The notes: generated from the letters alone by a model not told the origin. A stretch of DNA of 64,000 bases from Cornus controversa (GCA_026545225.1 CM048852.1:13178146-13242145), one strand, 5' to 3'; shown: positions 22,807 to 34,560, numbered from the stretch's first letter. Numbers and translations: made by a program.

Positions 22807-23631
22807 CTCCATCCATTCTCTCAATCCACCTGCTCCACCAGGATTTCTAGCATCTCAAGGGAGAAAACACCACACTATTGGAATTTTATCCCATTAACCT
22901 ATTTCTTATCATTTTTCCTTTCAAATTGAGAAAACCCAAATCTGTGTGTGTGTGTGTGTCTCCTTTTACTCACCTTCCCTTGATCCCTCAATGTCTACAA
23001 CGCCTCTTTTTGCACTCTCCAGTCTCCATCTGTCTGTCTGTTTCTCTTTCTCTCTCACACCACACACACACCAGCACCACCACCACCACCACAAGCAAGT
23101 TTCGAACTCAACCAATTTAATCTGAACTGTATGAAATGATTTTTCTTTTTGAGCAATGAAAGGATTTGCCTGATCATCTTACCTTTTGGTTGTGGAAGAT
23201 ATGGTTTTATTCCCTCGCAGCAATATATAATCATTATGTTTCTGATTCTTTAACCTTTACAACTAGTCGTTGGCTTCAGCATATATCTATCTTCATTTAT
23301 CTTATATTTGATTCCAAATTTATAACTGAGAGCAGAAGGCATAGACCACATATCCACAGACTTTTATCACTCTTTCTACCTAAAGATGGCTAATCTTCTG
23401 TGTGTAGCTATTTGCTGCTTGCATACACCATCATATAGTGATCTAAAAATTATGCAGCCTCAAAGATTTAGTTGTTTATGTTGGTGATTGGATAGAAATC
23501 CAATTGAATTCTTAATATGAGTCGTTGAAATGTAAATCTTTTACCGGGGTTCAGTTAATCAACTTCAACAATGAATGCACACGTAATAACAGGGGAATGA
23601 AGAATGACATCATTGCTTTCTGAATCAACAG

Positions 23632-23674
<43 letters not shown>

Positions 23675-24080
23675 GGTAAACAATTTAGGAACTAAAAGAG
23701 ACTCAATGTTCTACTTCGAGATTTTCAAGAATTTAGTACTTTTATATGGTTCAAGTAGGCAGAAAATGTGTGATTTTCAAGACAAAAGAAGTGGGACTTC
23801 ATCTTAGAAGGTTCCAGATCCAGAAATCTCTGGTCCAATAACTATTTTACCATGATCCTGTTTTCAATGATTGAACCTTTCAACTTTGACTACTGGTTTT
23901 TTATGGATTTTTTGAGTCCTATACACTTCACCAAAAGAGGAGCTTTTATACATAAAGGTTTATTCAGAAATGTTAAGGCTCAATTAGTGTTATTTTGAAA
24001 ATAATAGAAAAGATGACCGTTTTTGGGTTGTTTCAGTTTTTAGAGAACCTAAAATCTTCCTTCCTCTCTCTCTCTCTTAA
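22301..24080. other. Unassigned intergenic DNA with microsatellites
   Basis: Mixed AT-rich DNA with a (GT)n run at 22769-22805, a shorter GT run near 22945-22958, a CAC-rich patch near 23072-23092, a (TA)n run at 23636-23669 and a CT run near 24063-24077. Two GT-runs followed by pyrimidine-rich leaders look like an old local duplication. No exon or domain is convincing. Confidence 0.45.
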
Positions 24081-24089
24081 TTTTTTTTA

Positions 24090-25099
24090 GGATAAATTAC
24101 TCTGACCTCCCTTGAGGTTTGTAATAATTACCCGTAGATGACACTTTTGCAAAAATAACTCTGACATCCCTTGTCAGAGTTTGTTTGACAAATGGTGTTG
24201 ACTTATTATTGTGATTGATATTTTTACCCTTCCTATCTTAATCGTTCTTGAATGAAAAATTAGCCATTTTCTTCTATCTACTGTTCTCTCTCTCCACCCA
24301 CTCTTTTCGTTCATCACCAATACCACCACCAGTGACATTGACAATTACCAAGAGAGGGGGCTCTCCATCTCTCTCTCTCTCAAACCTTCAAGGAAGACCC
24401 ATCAAGAGAGGAAGCTCTCCACCACCAGTGACATTGGTTCATGAAGTTGGTCTTTGCATCATATAGACCTCGAAACTGAATGTTAATCATAAAATCTATG
24501 TACATTATACACAAATACATTCAATTTGTGTATGCGTGTATGGTGTGTATATATATATGTGTGTGTGTCTGTTGAATTCCATATTTATGCAAACTACACA
24601 ACATAAATATTTATTTTTGGGTTGTGAATTAAATGTATAATTGCGTATTAGTTATTAATTTATTATTTCCAACTATATATTTTGAAGATTAAAATATGTT
24701 GATTAGTGTAATATGTAAATAATTATGTCCAATATCATATATCGAACAAAATACACTATATTAAGATGAGTTATACATTTAGTACTTTAAATATTATATA
24801 TCATATAAATATTAAAGGATTTTTTTCGCTAAGTAACATTTAAAGATTAATATTAGTATTAAATATTAAAGGGGTTGATTTATCTTTTTACACTTATTAG
24901 TACGGATAGTGGAGTCAAATAACTTAAGGGCAATTTTGGTATTTAAAAAAAAATTTGTAATGGTGTTAACCGTCTTTTAACCGAAGTGGGGTAAACTGTG
25001 ATTTCATAAAACCTTGAGGGAGGTTGACTCAATTTTTTTCAAAACTTTTATGTGATAGTAATTACTCCAAACCTTAGGGGAGGCCAGAGTAATTTACCC
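24090..25099. mobile_element. Mutator-like non-autonomous element (TIR pair)
   Basis: Terminal inverted repeats begin ggataaattactctgacctc on the left and ggGtaaattactctggcctc in reverse complement on the right. Similarity continues for about 45 bp through gaggtttgtaataattac-like sequence. The element is about 1 kb. Inside are a CT-rich patch and a local duplication of ccaccagtgacattg (near 24326 and 24421). No transposase is present. Flanks are T-rich (ttttttA on both sides), so the target duplication length cannot be fixed. The architecture resembles the better-defined element at 44097-45018. Confidence 0.6.
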
Positions 25100-25384
25100 T
25101 TTTTTATTTTTATTATACATATTTAGGAACTTTTCCTGAAGCAAATTTAACCATGCCCTTCCGATTATGTTACTTAATTGCCATTTTCCTTCTAAAAAAA
25201 GAAAAAAAATTCTAAAAGCAATATGAAAAGCTGCTTTTTGATATTGTTTTTGATCTTTTGTCTTAATTTGCCTTTTTCTTTGTTGTGATTGCTTTTGACA
25301 TAAAAAAATGGTCATATACCCAGATTGATTCCCATTAATTAAGATGATGGGAGGGGTAGACTGGGTATATGCCTGAACCTAAGT

Positions 25385-25610
25385 CATTATTTGTAAGGTT
25401 AAGTGCATTAAACCCCCTTGAACTATCTTTTATCTCTCACAAAAATTCCCTGAACTATCAATTGAACATTTAACCCCCTAAACTATCTTCTCTCTCTGCA
25501 ATAAATCCCAAATCGTTGAATTGCTGTCCAAAATTTAACCTTACTTGACACACATGACCTACCCCAAATTTAGAATGCCAAAAATACCCTTATGACTGTT
25601 AGACCCATTA
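25385..25610 (+). mobile_element. Possible one-ended Mutator-like fragment
   Basis: The segment starting ggttaagtgcattaaaccc, followed by two spaced copies of a ccctgaactatc-like string, has the composition and layout of the termini of elements such as that at 44097. No matching right end is seen before the RTE LINE, so this would be a truncated piece. Confidence 0.35.
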
Positions 25611-25706
25611 TATATATAAATACACCTTATATCTCAGCCTCTACAATTAACATAACCAACATATCTTATTTTATTGTATTTTCTTCTTATATATCTCTTT
25701 ATATAA

Positions 25707-26609
25707 AACGTGTATATAGGAGGAGACTTTAATGGCCATGTAGGAAAAGAGAGCGGAGGCTATGAAATGGTACATTGTGGGCATGGATATGTTGATAGAA
25801 ATCATGCCGGGGAGACTATCTTAGAATTTGCGGTAGCATATAACCTTATAATTAGGAACACATTTTCTATAAAAAGAGATGAACACTTAATAAGCTTTAA
25901 AAGTGGCTCAAATGTAAGCCAAATTGATTTCTTTTTAACTAGAATGGTGGATAGACTAGCAAGCAAAGATTGTAAGGTTGTTCCCGGAGAGAGTATAACC
26001 TCACAATATAGACTTCTTGTTCTAGATTTATGTATGAAAGGGCAACCAAAAAGGAGAAAAAGAACCATAAACTCAAGGACTAGGTGGTGGAATTTAAGAA
26101 GGGAGAAAATGAATTTGTTTAAAAATAATATGTTAAAAGAAGTATCGTGGAATGTAGAAGATGAAACAAAGTTAATGTGGAATAAGATAACTACATATAT
26201 AAAAAGAGTGGCAAAAGAAATTCTAGGAGAATCAAAAGGAACGAGATCGTCATTTAAAAAAACTTGGTGGTGGAATGACGAGGTTCAAAAAATTGTAAAA
26301 ACAAAATGGGAATGCTATAAAATTTGGCAAAAAACTAGAAATAGTGAAACCTTTAACAAATATAAAAAAACAAATAAAGAAGTTAAGAAAGTTGTAAGTG
26401 AGACAAAACATAGAGCATATGACGATTTCTATTCTAAACTAGGTACAAAAGATGGAGAGAAGAATATATATAAACTTGTCAAGCTAAGGGAGAGGAAAAC
26501 TAGAGATTTTAGCCATATTAAATGTATTAAGAGTGAAGATTCACGGGTTTTAGTAACGGACGATGAAATTAAAGAAAGATTTAGAAAAATTATTTTGAGA
26601 AATTGCTAA
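25707..26609 (+). pseudogene. RTE-clade LINE: endonuclease C-terminal part and linker
   Basis: An open frame of 299 residues starts inside the endonuclease domain. GGDFNGHVG (metal-binding Asp, about residues 4-10) and SQIDFFL are intact. The segment that in RTE/BCNT-type endonucleases normally reads QHRLLV reads SQYRLLV here, so the catalytic His has become Tyr. A basic linker with W-RWW and TWWWND motifs follows, typical of plant RTE elements annotated as craniofacial development protein 2-like. The endonuclease N-terminus is missing, so the element is 5' truncated. The frame ends by a frameshift at about 26605, where the reverse transcriptase begins. Confidence 0.85.
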
Positions 26610-27224
26610 ATGAAAACCATATAAGAAGTTTAGGCTTGGAGGAAAATGTTAGAGATATTATATTTTTTCGTAGAATCAAGGAGTGGGAGGTTAGGAATGC
26701 CTCAAGGAAGATGAAATCGAGGAGGGCTTTAGGACCAGATGGCATTTCTATCGAGGTGTGGAAGTGTCTAGGAGAAGTTGGTTTGTCTTGGTTAACAAAA
26801 TTGTTTAATAAAATTATAACAACTAAGAGGATGTCAGATGAGTGGCGTCAAAGTTTTCTTGTACCTATATATAAAAATAAAGGGGACGTACAAAGTTATA
26901 ATAATTATCGTGGTATTAAATTAATGAGTCACACTATGAAACTCTGGGAGAGAGTGATTGAATAACGCCTAAGACGAGAGACGAAAGTGTCGGAGAATCA
27001 ATTTGGACTCATGCCGGGTAGGTCAACGATGGAGGCTATTCACTTGTTGAAGAGACTAATGGAAAGATATAGAGAGAAGAAGAGAGATCTCCATATTATT
27101 TTTATTGATTTGGAGAAAGCCTATGATAGGGTACCTAGAGACCTAATATAGACGGTTTTAGAAAAGAAAGGAGTCACAAAGGGATACATCGACACAATTA
27201 AGGACATGTATGATGGGTGTACAA
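26603..27224 (+). pseudogene. RTE-clade LINE: reverse transcriptase N-terminal part
   Basis: This continues the RTE element in another frame. It shows GPDGISIEVWK (fingers), then PIYKNKGDVQSYNNYRGIKL, then an in-frame stop at 26962-26964 inside VIE-RLR. After that come ENQFG-MPGRST and motif A, FIDLEKAYDRVPRDLI, where the next Trp codon has become TAG (about 27148). Homology stops near 27224, before the Y-DD active-site motif, so the catalytic core is incomplete and the element is dead. The downstream sequence is unrelated. Confidence 0.85.
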
Positions 27225-27228
27225 AATT

Positions 27229-27378
27229 GAACTGCCATTGATGCATCCTGAAACCCAACTTTCAGACATTCCTTTTGAAACCGAACAACTGGAAAATGCT
27301 TCACATATGCGGGACTCTATTGTAGCTGAGATATGGAATGACAATATCCGTGATTTTGCTACTATTCAGAATTGTTGA
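27229..27378 (+). pseudogene. Short coding-like fragment, function uncertain
   Basis: Directly after the RTE breakpoint an open stretch reads ELPLMHPETQLSDIPFETE and ends with HMRDSIVAEIWNDN before a stop. Composition is that of a real soluble protein and differs from the flanks. The RDSIVAEIW ending recalls C-termini of PIF/Harbinger-type transposases and related nucleases (R-D-IA---W), but that is a weak match. It could be a terminal exon of a lost gene or transposase. Confidence 0.3.
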
Positions 27379-30300
27379 CTGGTTTTTTGTCAAGGTAGGT
27401 TTGGAGTCCTTTTAGAAATTACAGCCATGTAGCATTTTTACTTTTGAACTGGGCACTGGCTAATCAAAGTTGAAATACATGCTAATTGTCACGTTTTCTT
27501 TTATCAAATACTTGCATCAGCCCAGGTTGTTAACAAGTGTCAATGATAAAACTAGTGCCTTCAAACTCTAGTTGAAATGCTAATCTAAGCATCCTCTTAT
27601 GGTCTGGATTGCTCGTTCCCCGGATGATATGTCAAAGCCCCGCCCGAATGGGTGATTGATGTTTGAAAATTCTTCAACTTCCAAAATATGGCTCTGCTTG
27701 TTTTAGTTGTAGCTATTTATCTCTTGATGTTGCAGAATCCTTTGACATGGAGATGATTAGTTTCCTTTATGGTGGCCCTGTTTAATTCTTTTGTTCGTAA
27801 CAAAAAGTATGTTTTAAGCAAATTTTTTAAATTTTAATGTCTACTGATTGGTTCGCACCTCGAGGCACAAACCATTATTTTTGAATTTTTTGAGGGGTCC
27901 CCTCCTTGTCATCATGATGACGTTACGTTGATATCTGTGGACGATTCTAGAATGTTAAAAATATCCATTTTACCCTTGTGCCTTTGACCCTGGTTGATCG
28001 GAGCTTTGTTTTGAGTTTTACACCTGATCTTAAGTCGATCTTGAGATTTTTGGACACTCCAGATGCAATGGTGGGGTTCAATTTTTGATCGGACAGTCGA
28101 TTTGGTCCCGATGTGAAATCAAAAAGTTGTTCTTTTGGTATTGTGGCAATTTTGGTGGTGGTGTGGCATGTTCTAAGGTGTCTTTAGGGTTTTCAAGGGT
28201 GTTGAATGTGATTGGTGAGGCCCCTTTGCTGAGTTGGCAGATGTACGAGTTTTGGGCGCAAAATAACAATTTTGCCCCTGTGATGGTTTTGGCAATCGAG
28301 AGTGTGTTCCGATGTGGGCTTGGGCACTTATGGGTTTTTTTGACGTTTCGAATGCAATAGTAAAGTCCGTTTGTCGATCGGATGGCTAGATCGATTTAGG
28401 GGTACAAAATTATGATTTATCCCCCATGAGGGTTGAATGGTCCGTATTGCAATCCGGTGTGGTCTTTGGATGGTTTTATGGTTTTTGAGTAGTGTTGAAT
28501 GTGATGGAGAAGTTGATTTGACAACCTGATTGGCCTGGTTGAAAGGGCAAGCAAATCAATGCATTGGCACAATTCTTGCAGAGCTAATTTTGAAAGATCA
28601 TAGGGTGTTTAAGGGAGGTGCAAAAATGGGTGTTTATATTTGTTCCTCTTTATTTGGTGCTACTTTTGTCAGTGCTTTTGTCGTTAACGTGTCCCTGTCA
28701 TGTTCCATTGGGTAGAATTATGCTTCTATCCTTGGGATAAATTTGGGGAGGGGGTGAAGATGTGCCCATTGGATTGAAAAGGCTAGGTAGAAGTACGATT
28801 TTACCTAGGAATATGAAAGTCTAGGCAAAAATATGATTCTACATGGGAAAGTGAGTTTGGCAAAATCCTATTTCTGCCTTGCACATTTTTTTATCATGGT
28901 GTCATGCATGCGTTGTTTTTGTTTTGTTTTTGCCATTGATTTATCATGTTATTGCTTTGTGTTATTGAAATGCATTTGAAATGGAGTGTAAATTGAAATG
29001 TGCTGAAATGTTTTATGTTACCTGTGCAGGATGGCTGCGTTTTTAGACGGTAGTGTTGGATGTGCAATTGATTCTTGGTATGGGTGGTGTTGGTAATCAA
29101 GTTTTCCCTTGATAGAGTCAGGAGCTTTGGTGCAATGGCTGAGCTTGGCAACAATACAGGGTTGAATCTTCACGGACGGTGCTCTCGGCTACTCATGATA
29201 GATTATTCTAATTAGGGGCGAAGGGGCAGGGAGTTCTTGTCCTCCAAACTTCACACTCTGACGTGGAAGACTGGGAAGAGCCTAGACCATTCAGCCATTC
29301 CCATGGCTTGAGGATGTCGATTCCGCTTGCGTAGGGTTCCCCCTTTTCTTATATTTGTATCTGAACAACAAGGAAAACAGCTAATAAAAGTTTAATATAA
29401 AAATGTAGTGCATGAAGTGTGTTTGCTTCTTCTTGAAAAGAATTTGAGGTCATATGAGACTATGCATACATGTATGTGTACAAGTAAAACAGAAAATCAG
29501 GAATGTGATACAAAAGGATACAATGTCTCCCTAGTTGACTAGCTACAATAATAAAAATGCATCAAACTTATTGTACACAGGTTGAATCATGTTACTAGTT
29601 TAATTGTCTTGGTTCCCCTTTTGATGAAGAGGAGGGCGGAATGACTCATTGGATGGAAATGAAACTAAAGGGTTGCAATATCTTGAAATTGTGTTTGTGC
29701 ATATATACCTTTTTTATTTTGCAAAGTTTTCAAAGAAAGGAAAATTAATGAAAATAGTATGAATATGTACTATAACAAAAAACAGGTTTCATATGCCTGA
29801 TGTCGTGTAAAGGATATTGCTTTTCTATGTTTACCAGCCATTTTTGTTACTTTTATGAACATGAACATGACCGCATTAACTAGACCAATCCTTTTTGGGT
29901 CATGACTTCTAACTTATCGCTTGAACATGTCATTAAAAGCCTTAAACTGACCGGTGTTGGGAAGGGTAGAATTACAAGGATGTTAGAGCTTTAGAGGCTA
30001 AGCAAAGATGTTGAGGCTTTATGAATTAGAGGGGATTCCATTGGGGAGGTGGTAGATGTTGATTCTGGAGGGCGCCCCCAAGGCAAAGTGGCACTGGAGA
30101 ATGGCTTTGGATTTTGTTGTTGTTGTTACCGAATTTGGGGGACTGACCCAGACTGCCTACGTATCCCAGTTCTACGTGGGAATCAAGTCAATCGTAGTTC
30201 AAACTTGTGTCTGTTGCTGATTGATGTCTGGTGTCTTAAAAGATGTAATTGTTGGGGAGTGGGGGTGCCCTTTGTTGTGTTGGGTAATTTTTGTTGAATG

Positions 30301-30600
30301 AGATGATCTTTGTTGAGTGGGATGATTTTTGTCATTTTTAGAGAAGAATAAGGTCATTTGTAGTTCCCTCCAAACAGAGGGAAGGAATGTTGACTTTTGC
30401 AAATATTTTTTGTTTGTTGTTTTTTTTCACACTTAGTGCCTTTTTAGGTTTTCACTAAGTATGGTCGCATTGTTATCCTTGGTGCTTTTTCTTTTCGGAT
30501 TTTCACCAAGTCCACTTTTGTACACTTTTTTACCCTTAACGCCTTTTTTTTGAGTTTTCATTGAGTCCTGCTTTTTCTCTCCACTCATTTGTTGGACTAC
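27379..30600. other. Unassigned DNA, probably retroelement noncoding sequence
   Basis: Moderate GC, no credible ORF. Between about 28000 and 28520 a loosely repeated theme recurs, with tttggacactccagatgcaa-like, cgatgtgggct-like and gttgaatgtgat-like phrases, suggesting decayed LTR repeats. The phrase gactgcctacgtatccc with aatcaagtca and cgtagttc (30145-30200) is common in plant retrotransposon noncoding regions. At about 30430-30580 a unit of roughly 50-60 bp is repeated three times. All this lies on the 3' side of the minus-strand Gypsy relic and may be its tail and LTR. Confidence 0.35.
30430..30580. repeat. Three-fold ~50-60 bp repeat
   Basis: Three variants of the order TTAGTGCCTTTTT, GGTTTTCACTAAGT succeed one another: 30433-30460, then ttggtgctttttc with attttcaccaagtcc at about 30480-30512, then aacgccttttttttgag with ttttcattgagtcc at about 30539-30570. 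Diverged short tandem repeats of this kind are common between integrase and 3' LTR in plant Gypsy elements. Confidence 0.5.
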
Positions 30601-30614
30601 GATCAGTCGAGAGG

Positions 30615-30950
30615 GGCTTTAAACGGCTCGAAAAGAAAGGTTCTAGAAAATGCCCCAGCTTGGAAAGGCAGTGATTTGTGGGGGTGATGTGCTCTGAAAA
30701 TTCGTCCCAGCTGTAGTGGGGGCTTGTGCGTTGCTACTTGAGATGTGATGCTGTGTTTCACCTCAATTGTGTTGAGGAATTTTGAGCATGGAAGCTGGGG
30801 GTTTGTTTCCTTTGATGACGAAAGTATTGAGCATGTAGGAAGAATAAAAATACATTTTAAAAGGCTCAAGATAATGAGTGCTTTGGAAATTGCCCCAGCT
30901 TGGCGAGACAAATTTTTTTTTACTTTAAAAATTGCCCCAGCTTCAGGGAT
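30615..30950 (-). repeat. ~240-bp repeat carrying aagctggggca motifs
   Basis: The stretch ending in aaaatgccccagcttgg (30649-30665) recurs 240 bp later, ending in aaattgccccagcttgg (30889-30905). A third shorter copy of the motif lies at about 30931-30942, and a fourth inside the integrase-RNase H gap near 31958-31969. On the minus strand the motif reads aagctggggca, a purine-rich string similar to a polypurine tract. Its role here is unknown. Confidence 0.45.
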
Positions 30951-31291
30951 TTCCACTTCTACTGGTTAGATTGCCTCCATTCTATACACAAGGGAATAAG
31001 GGGTGGCACCAGTTGACGCGCAAATCAAAGTCCGATAAGCCATAAGTGCGAAAGGGAGCTTCTCATGCCAATCTTTGTGGGTATCTATCATTTTTTGAAG
31101 AATCTTCTTGATGTTTTTGTTGGCCTCTTCCATTGTGCCATTTTTTTCCTAATTTCCACTACGCCATTCATTTGAGGGTGATAAGGAACTGAGTGTTGCT
31201 TTGTAATATTGAATTGGTTACAAGCGGCTTGGATGTAATCATTTTTGAGATTCTTGGCATTGTCTGAGATGATTAGTTTAGGTAGACCATA

Positions 31292-31483
31292 TCAGCAAAT
31301 GATATTGTGCTTTATGAAGCGGGCTATTGTCCTTTGAGTAATATTTGCGAATGAAGCAACTTCGACCCACTTGGTGAAATAGTCAATTACCATAAAGATG
31401 AAACGATGACCATTTGAGGCAGTTGGCGTGATTGGCCCAATAACATCTATTCCCCATATGACAAAGGGACATAGAGATATCAT
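31292..31483 (-). pseudogene. Ty3/Gypsy integrase catalytic core fragment
   Basis: The minus frame shows WGIDVIGPI, which carries the first catalytic Asp of the DDE triad, then ASNGHRFIF and IDYFTKWVEVAS, then IARFIKHNIIC. These are textbook motifs of plant Gypsy integrase and resemble the Tat-like, non-chromoviral branch. The rest of the core with the second Asp and the Glu is not recovered downstream (<31292). The fragment is collinear with the zinc-finger part at 31554-31799, separated by a frame break. Confidence 0.85.
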
Positions 31484-31553
31484 TCAATGAAATTTGCTTA
31501 GAGGGGCATGGATTTGATCTAACATGTATTTGGCATTTGTGGTAACGTCTGAC

Positions 31554-31799
31554 TTAGTCATAACAATCTATTTCCATGGACAACAAGAAGTAACTTGTTC
31601 GAAGAATTTTTTTGGATAATAAATGTCCATTCATGTGTGGTCCGCAGGCTCCTTCATGGGTGTTTGTCATGATTTGTTTAGCTTCTTCGTGGTCTACACA
31701 TCGTAACAAGCCCTCTAGTGATCTTTTGTAGAAAGTGTTACCACTGAGAAAGTACCACAAAGCCATTTTTTGTAGGGTGCCTAGAGGGTATACCTGCAT
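31554..31799 (-). pseudogene. Ty3/Gypsy integrase N-terminal (H2C2 zinc) domain fragment
   Basis: The motifs LWYFLSGNTFYKRS, LLRCVDHEEA, HEGACGPHMNGH and KILRTSYF, ending in a D-C pair, match the integrase zinc-binding domain of plant Gypsy elements (H-x-H ... C-x-C arrangement). It is about 80 residues, open in one frame, and lies upstream of the integrase core and downstream of RNase H on the minus strand. Confidence 0.85.
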
Positions 31800-32164
31800 T
31801 TCTAGGAGCTCATTGATGTCATGGTATCATGCTTGCTGTCAAGTTCTCCCTCTAATGTCATACAAAAAGCTGACTTATCACTGACTTGTATTTCAATGGG
31901 TGGAATATCTTCAGGGAAGTATGTCTCTATGGATTGGTATTGCAAGGTACTCAGCAATTGCCCCAGCTTTAATGGACTTCTAAGTGACGAATACTATGTC
32001 ACATCCTGTAAGCAACATTTGCCATCAGGAGATCTAGCCTGTCATTGCTGATTTCTTAAAGATGTACTTCAAGGGATTTATCCTTGTAATGAGGAATGTT
32101 GTGGCTGCCAGCATGTAATGGATAAATCTGTGAGCTACCCAAGTAAGAGCACTGCAAATTCTTT

Positions 32165-32347
32165 CTAGTTGGGAATTTGGGTTTTGTAGTTGTTCAATTT
32201 CTTGCTAAGATAATAAATTGATTGTTCTCTTTGCCCGGTGTGGTCATGTTGTCCGAGGACACATCCCCTGAATGAATCAAGTACTAATAGATAGATCAGT
32301 AAGGGATGTCTCGACTCTGGCCACACCAAGACAGGAGGATTTAACAA
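32165..32347 (-). pseudogene. Ty3/Gypsy RNase H fragment
   Basis: The minus frame reads LNPPVLVWPESRHPLLIYLL, then VLGQHDHTGQ and IYYLSKKLNNY. This is the start of the RNase H domain that follows the reverse transcriptase in Gypsy pol. A stop follows after about 60 residues. The upstream connection region, with broken frames, runs from about 32350 to 32520. Confidence 0.85.
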
Positions 32348-32349
32348 AT

Positions 32350-32701
32350 AAGTTTGGATTATGTCAAAAGCTTGTTGGCATACATCATCCCAATGAGTTG
32401 GCTGATCTTTTTTAAGGAGTTTAAATATAGGCTCGCATGTGGAAGTGAGCTGGGTTATGCATCAACTGATGAAATTAAGTTTGCCTAGAAATGATCAAAC
32501 CTTCCATTTCTTTGTGCATCATATCGTGAAAGAGTGTTGTCATTCTTTTTAATAAGTTACCCCTACGTTTTTCAAGCCGAATGGCATGACTTGATAGAAA
32601 AATGTTCCCCACGAGGTGATGAAAGCTGCCTTCTCATGGTCTAATTTGATTATACCCGGAGAATCCATCAATGAAGGAAAACATGCAGTGCTTTGCGGAA
32701 T
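32350..32701 (-). pseudogene. Ty3/Gypsy reverse transcriptase, 3' portion beside the CACTA element
   Basis: Read on the minus strand from the CACTA boundary, the sequence gives FSFIDGFSGYNQI, then a small deletion, then FITSWGTFFYQVMPFGLKN-like codons, then a broken palm and connection segment joining RNase H. The frame is contiguous, across the CACTA element, with the RT sequence at 38107-38220. The CACTA insertion therefore split one gene. Confidence 0.8.
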
Positions 32702-32704
32702 TGT

Positions 32705-33000
32705 CACTACAACAAAAAGGGTCTATAGCGGCGGTCAAAACCGCTTCTAAAAGTGCAAAAAACCGCCGCTATATCTTTTAGCGGCAGCAGGGCGGCAGTT
32801 CTTCCATTAGCCGCTAAAAGTTCAGCCGGAATAGGTTTTTTATCTATAGTGGCTGTTACAACCGTCGCTAAATCTTAGGTTCAACACAATGAATATGCGG
32901 ATACTTTTGAGTTATAGCGGCGGGTAAAACCGCTCTGAAACATTGGAATAATAAAAAGATTTTAGCAGCGGTTCTGATCGCCGCTAAAAGCTCCACTTGA
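32705..33000 (+). promoter_or_regulatory. CACTA left subterminal repeats
   Basis: About nine copies or variants of tagcggc / gccgcta in both orientations lie within 300 bp of the terminus. They alternate with A/T-rich spacers. Such arrays are transposase-binding regions in known CACTA elements. Function here is by analogy. Confidence 0.65.
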
Positions 33001-34423
33001 TTTTTAAAAAAAATACCTATACGTGGAAGGGCCATTTATTAATTTTTTTTTTTTTTTTGAAATGTCACAAAAACCCATTTAGTCATACATGGCATCCATA
33101 CCAAAATAAAGCTATCTGTTAAATAAATTGAATCAAATATCTTCATATTCAAATAAGATATAGTTATATAAATTACATCAATTATTCTAAATTACAACAA
33201 AAGTTCATTATTAAAAAAATAAAATAAAATAAAATGTTTACATGCCCATTGCTACGTGATTAATCTTATTCACTCCTCTATGTAAACCCTGCAAAAAAAA
33301 TTCAAGAAAAAATTAGAACTTATCCATAATTGAACCACAAAAATCACACAGGAACTTTATGAACAAAATGTGGAGAGGCAGTATAAGTCATTTGTACAAC
33401 GTCACAAAAATTTAATCTTAAAAAGTCAAAAATAAATAAATAAAGTAAAATAAAAATTCAAAGCATTACAAAAGGATAAACAAGAGTGGAACAAGAAAAT
33501 CTAATATTGTTTGTACAAAGAGTGGAACAAGAAATTCTGACCACTAATAATTGTAATTGATATATATATATATATTGAGTTATTTGAATTGTACCCTTAT
33601 CCATGAGTACAATTCAATAAGAGATGGTAAGCTTCCATTCCAAGCCTTACCATTAGATGCTAGTGAACCTACACAGAAGTAGAATATAAGTCAAGGCATA
33701 CTATTTATGCTGAAATGCAAGGCCAAATCATATTGAACCATAAAAACCATATCGAACATCTTTTTAGACATACATAGCCACATTTTTCTAATCAGAACAG
33801 AACCTCCTCTTACTGGGGTTATGAAGAGATATCACTCAAGCATTAAGCTAATGCTTGGTGGAATTTTTTTTACCAAATATCACAAATAAGAACTGACCCT
33901 AAATGACAAGAAACCAGAGGAAAGGATTAAAGAACCAGCGGATAAATACAAAGCAGAAGATTCTTTTCCACACTTCCCACCAGCAAATATTAGTCCTGCT
34001 TTCAACTGATAAGAAGGGGTATCGTAAAGAAGATAATTACAAGTCTGATTGTTAAGAACACTTTTCTTTATCTTCTTTATTTATTTTCTGGGTTGTCATA
34101 AACATTTCAGACACATAGGTATCCACTTACACTATCCCCAATATGGGCTCCCTCCACAAGAAACATTATGACCAACTAACCACATAACAATTCGAAAAGG
34201 AATGAGGGTCTCTTATCCTCTTAAATGTGCTGCTCCTAACAAGGTTCTGAGGTCTATTGATTAACATAATGAATTTCATTTTAATATAGAGTACATGATT
34301 ATATGGTATGGTATATCATTGTTCTTTCTTTTTTCTTTTTTAATTTCCTAGTGTGACAATAAAAAAGAGAATTGATAAAAACAAACATAATGTCTACTGA
34401 GGATATAAATTGAAACATAATAG

Positions 34424-34560
34424 AGTCATTGTCTAGTGCAGTGGTAAAATTTCCAGGTAGTCAAGTGTGAGAATGTGGGTTGGAATTCGGGGAGCAGTCA
34501 CTTTGGGCAAAAAAAGCAAAAGTTAGGTTTGTCCAGTCTATTACTCCAGCATTCCAACTA
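34424..34560 (+). mobile_element. tRNA-derived SINE inside the CACTA element
   Basis: Box A-like tagtgcagtgg at 34434-34444, box B-like ggttggaattc at 34478-34488, and a 3' module with cactttgggcaaaaaaagc resemble plant SINEs whose 3' part carries a ttgcaaaaa-ggtaagg-like phrase. No clean tail or target duplication was found, so the boundaries are approximate. Confidence 0.5.

Noticed and set aside
22878..23120. A gene 5' end in the CT/GT-rich region
   Set aside because: The leader-like composition comes from microsatellites and no downstream coding exon follows.
28085..28360. A 91-residue protein
   Set aside because: No domain, no neighbouring exon, and the sequence shows diffuse internal repetition typical of a decayed LTR.
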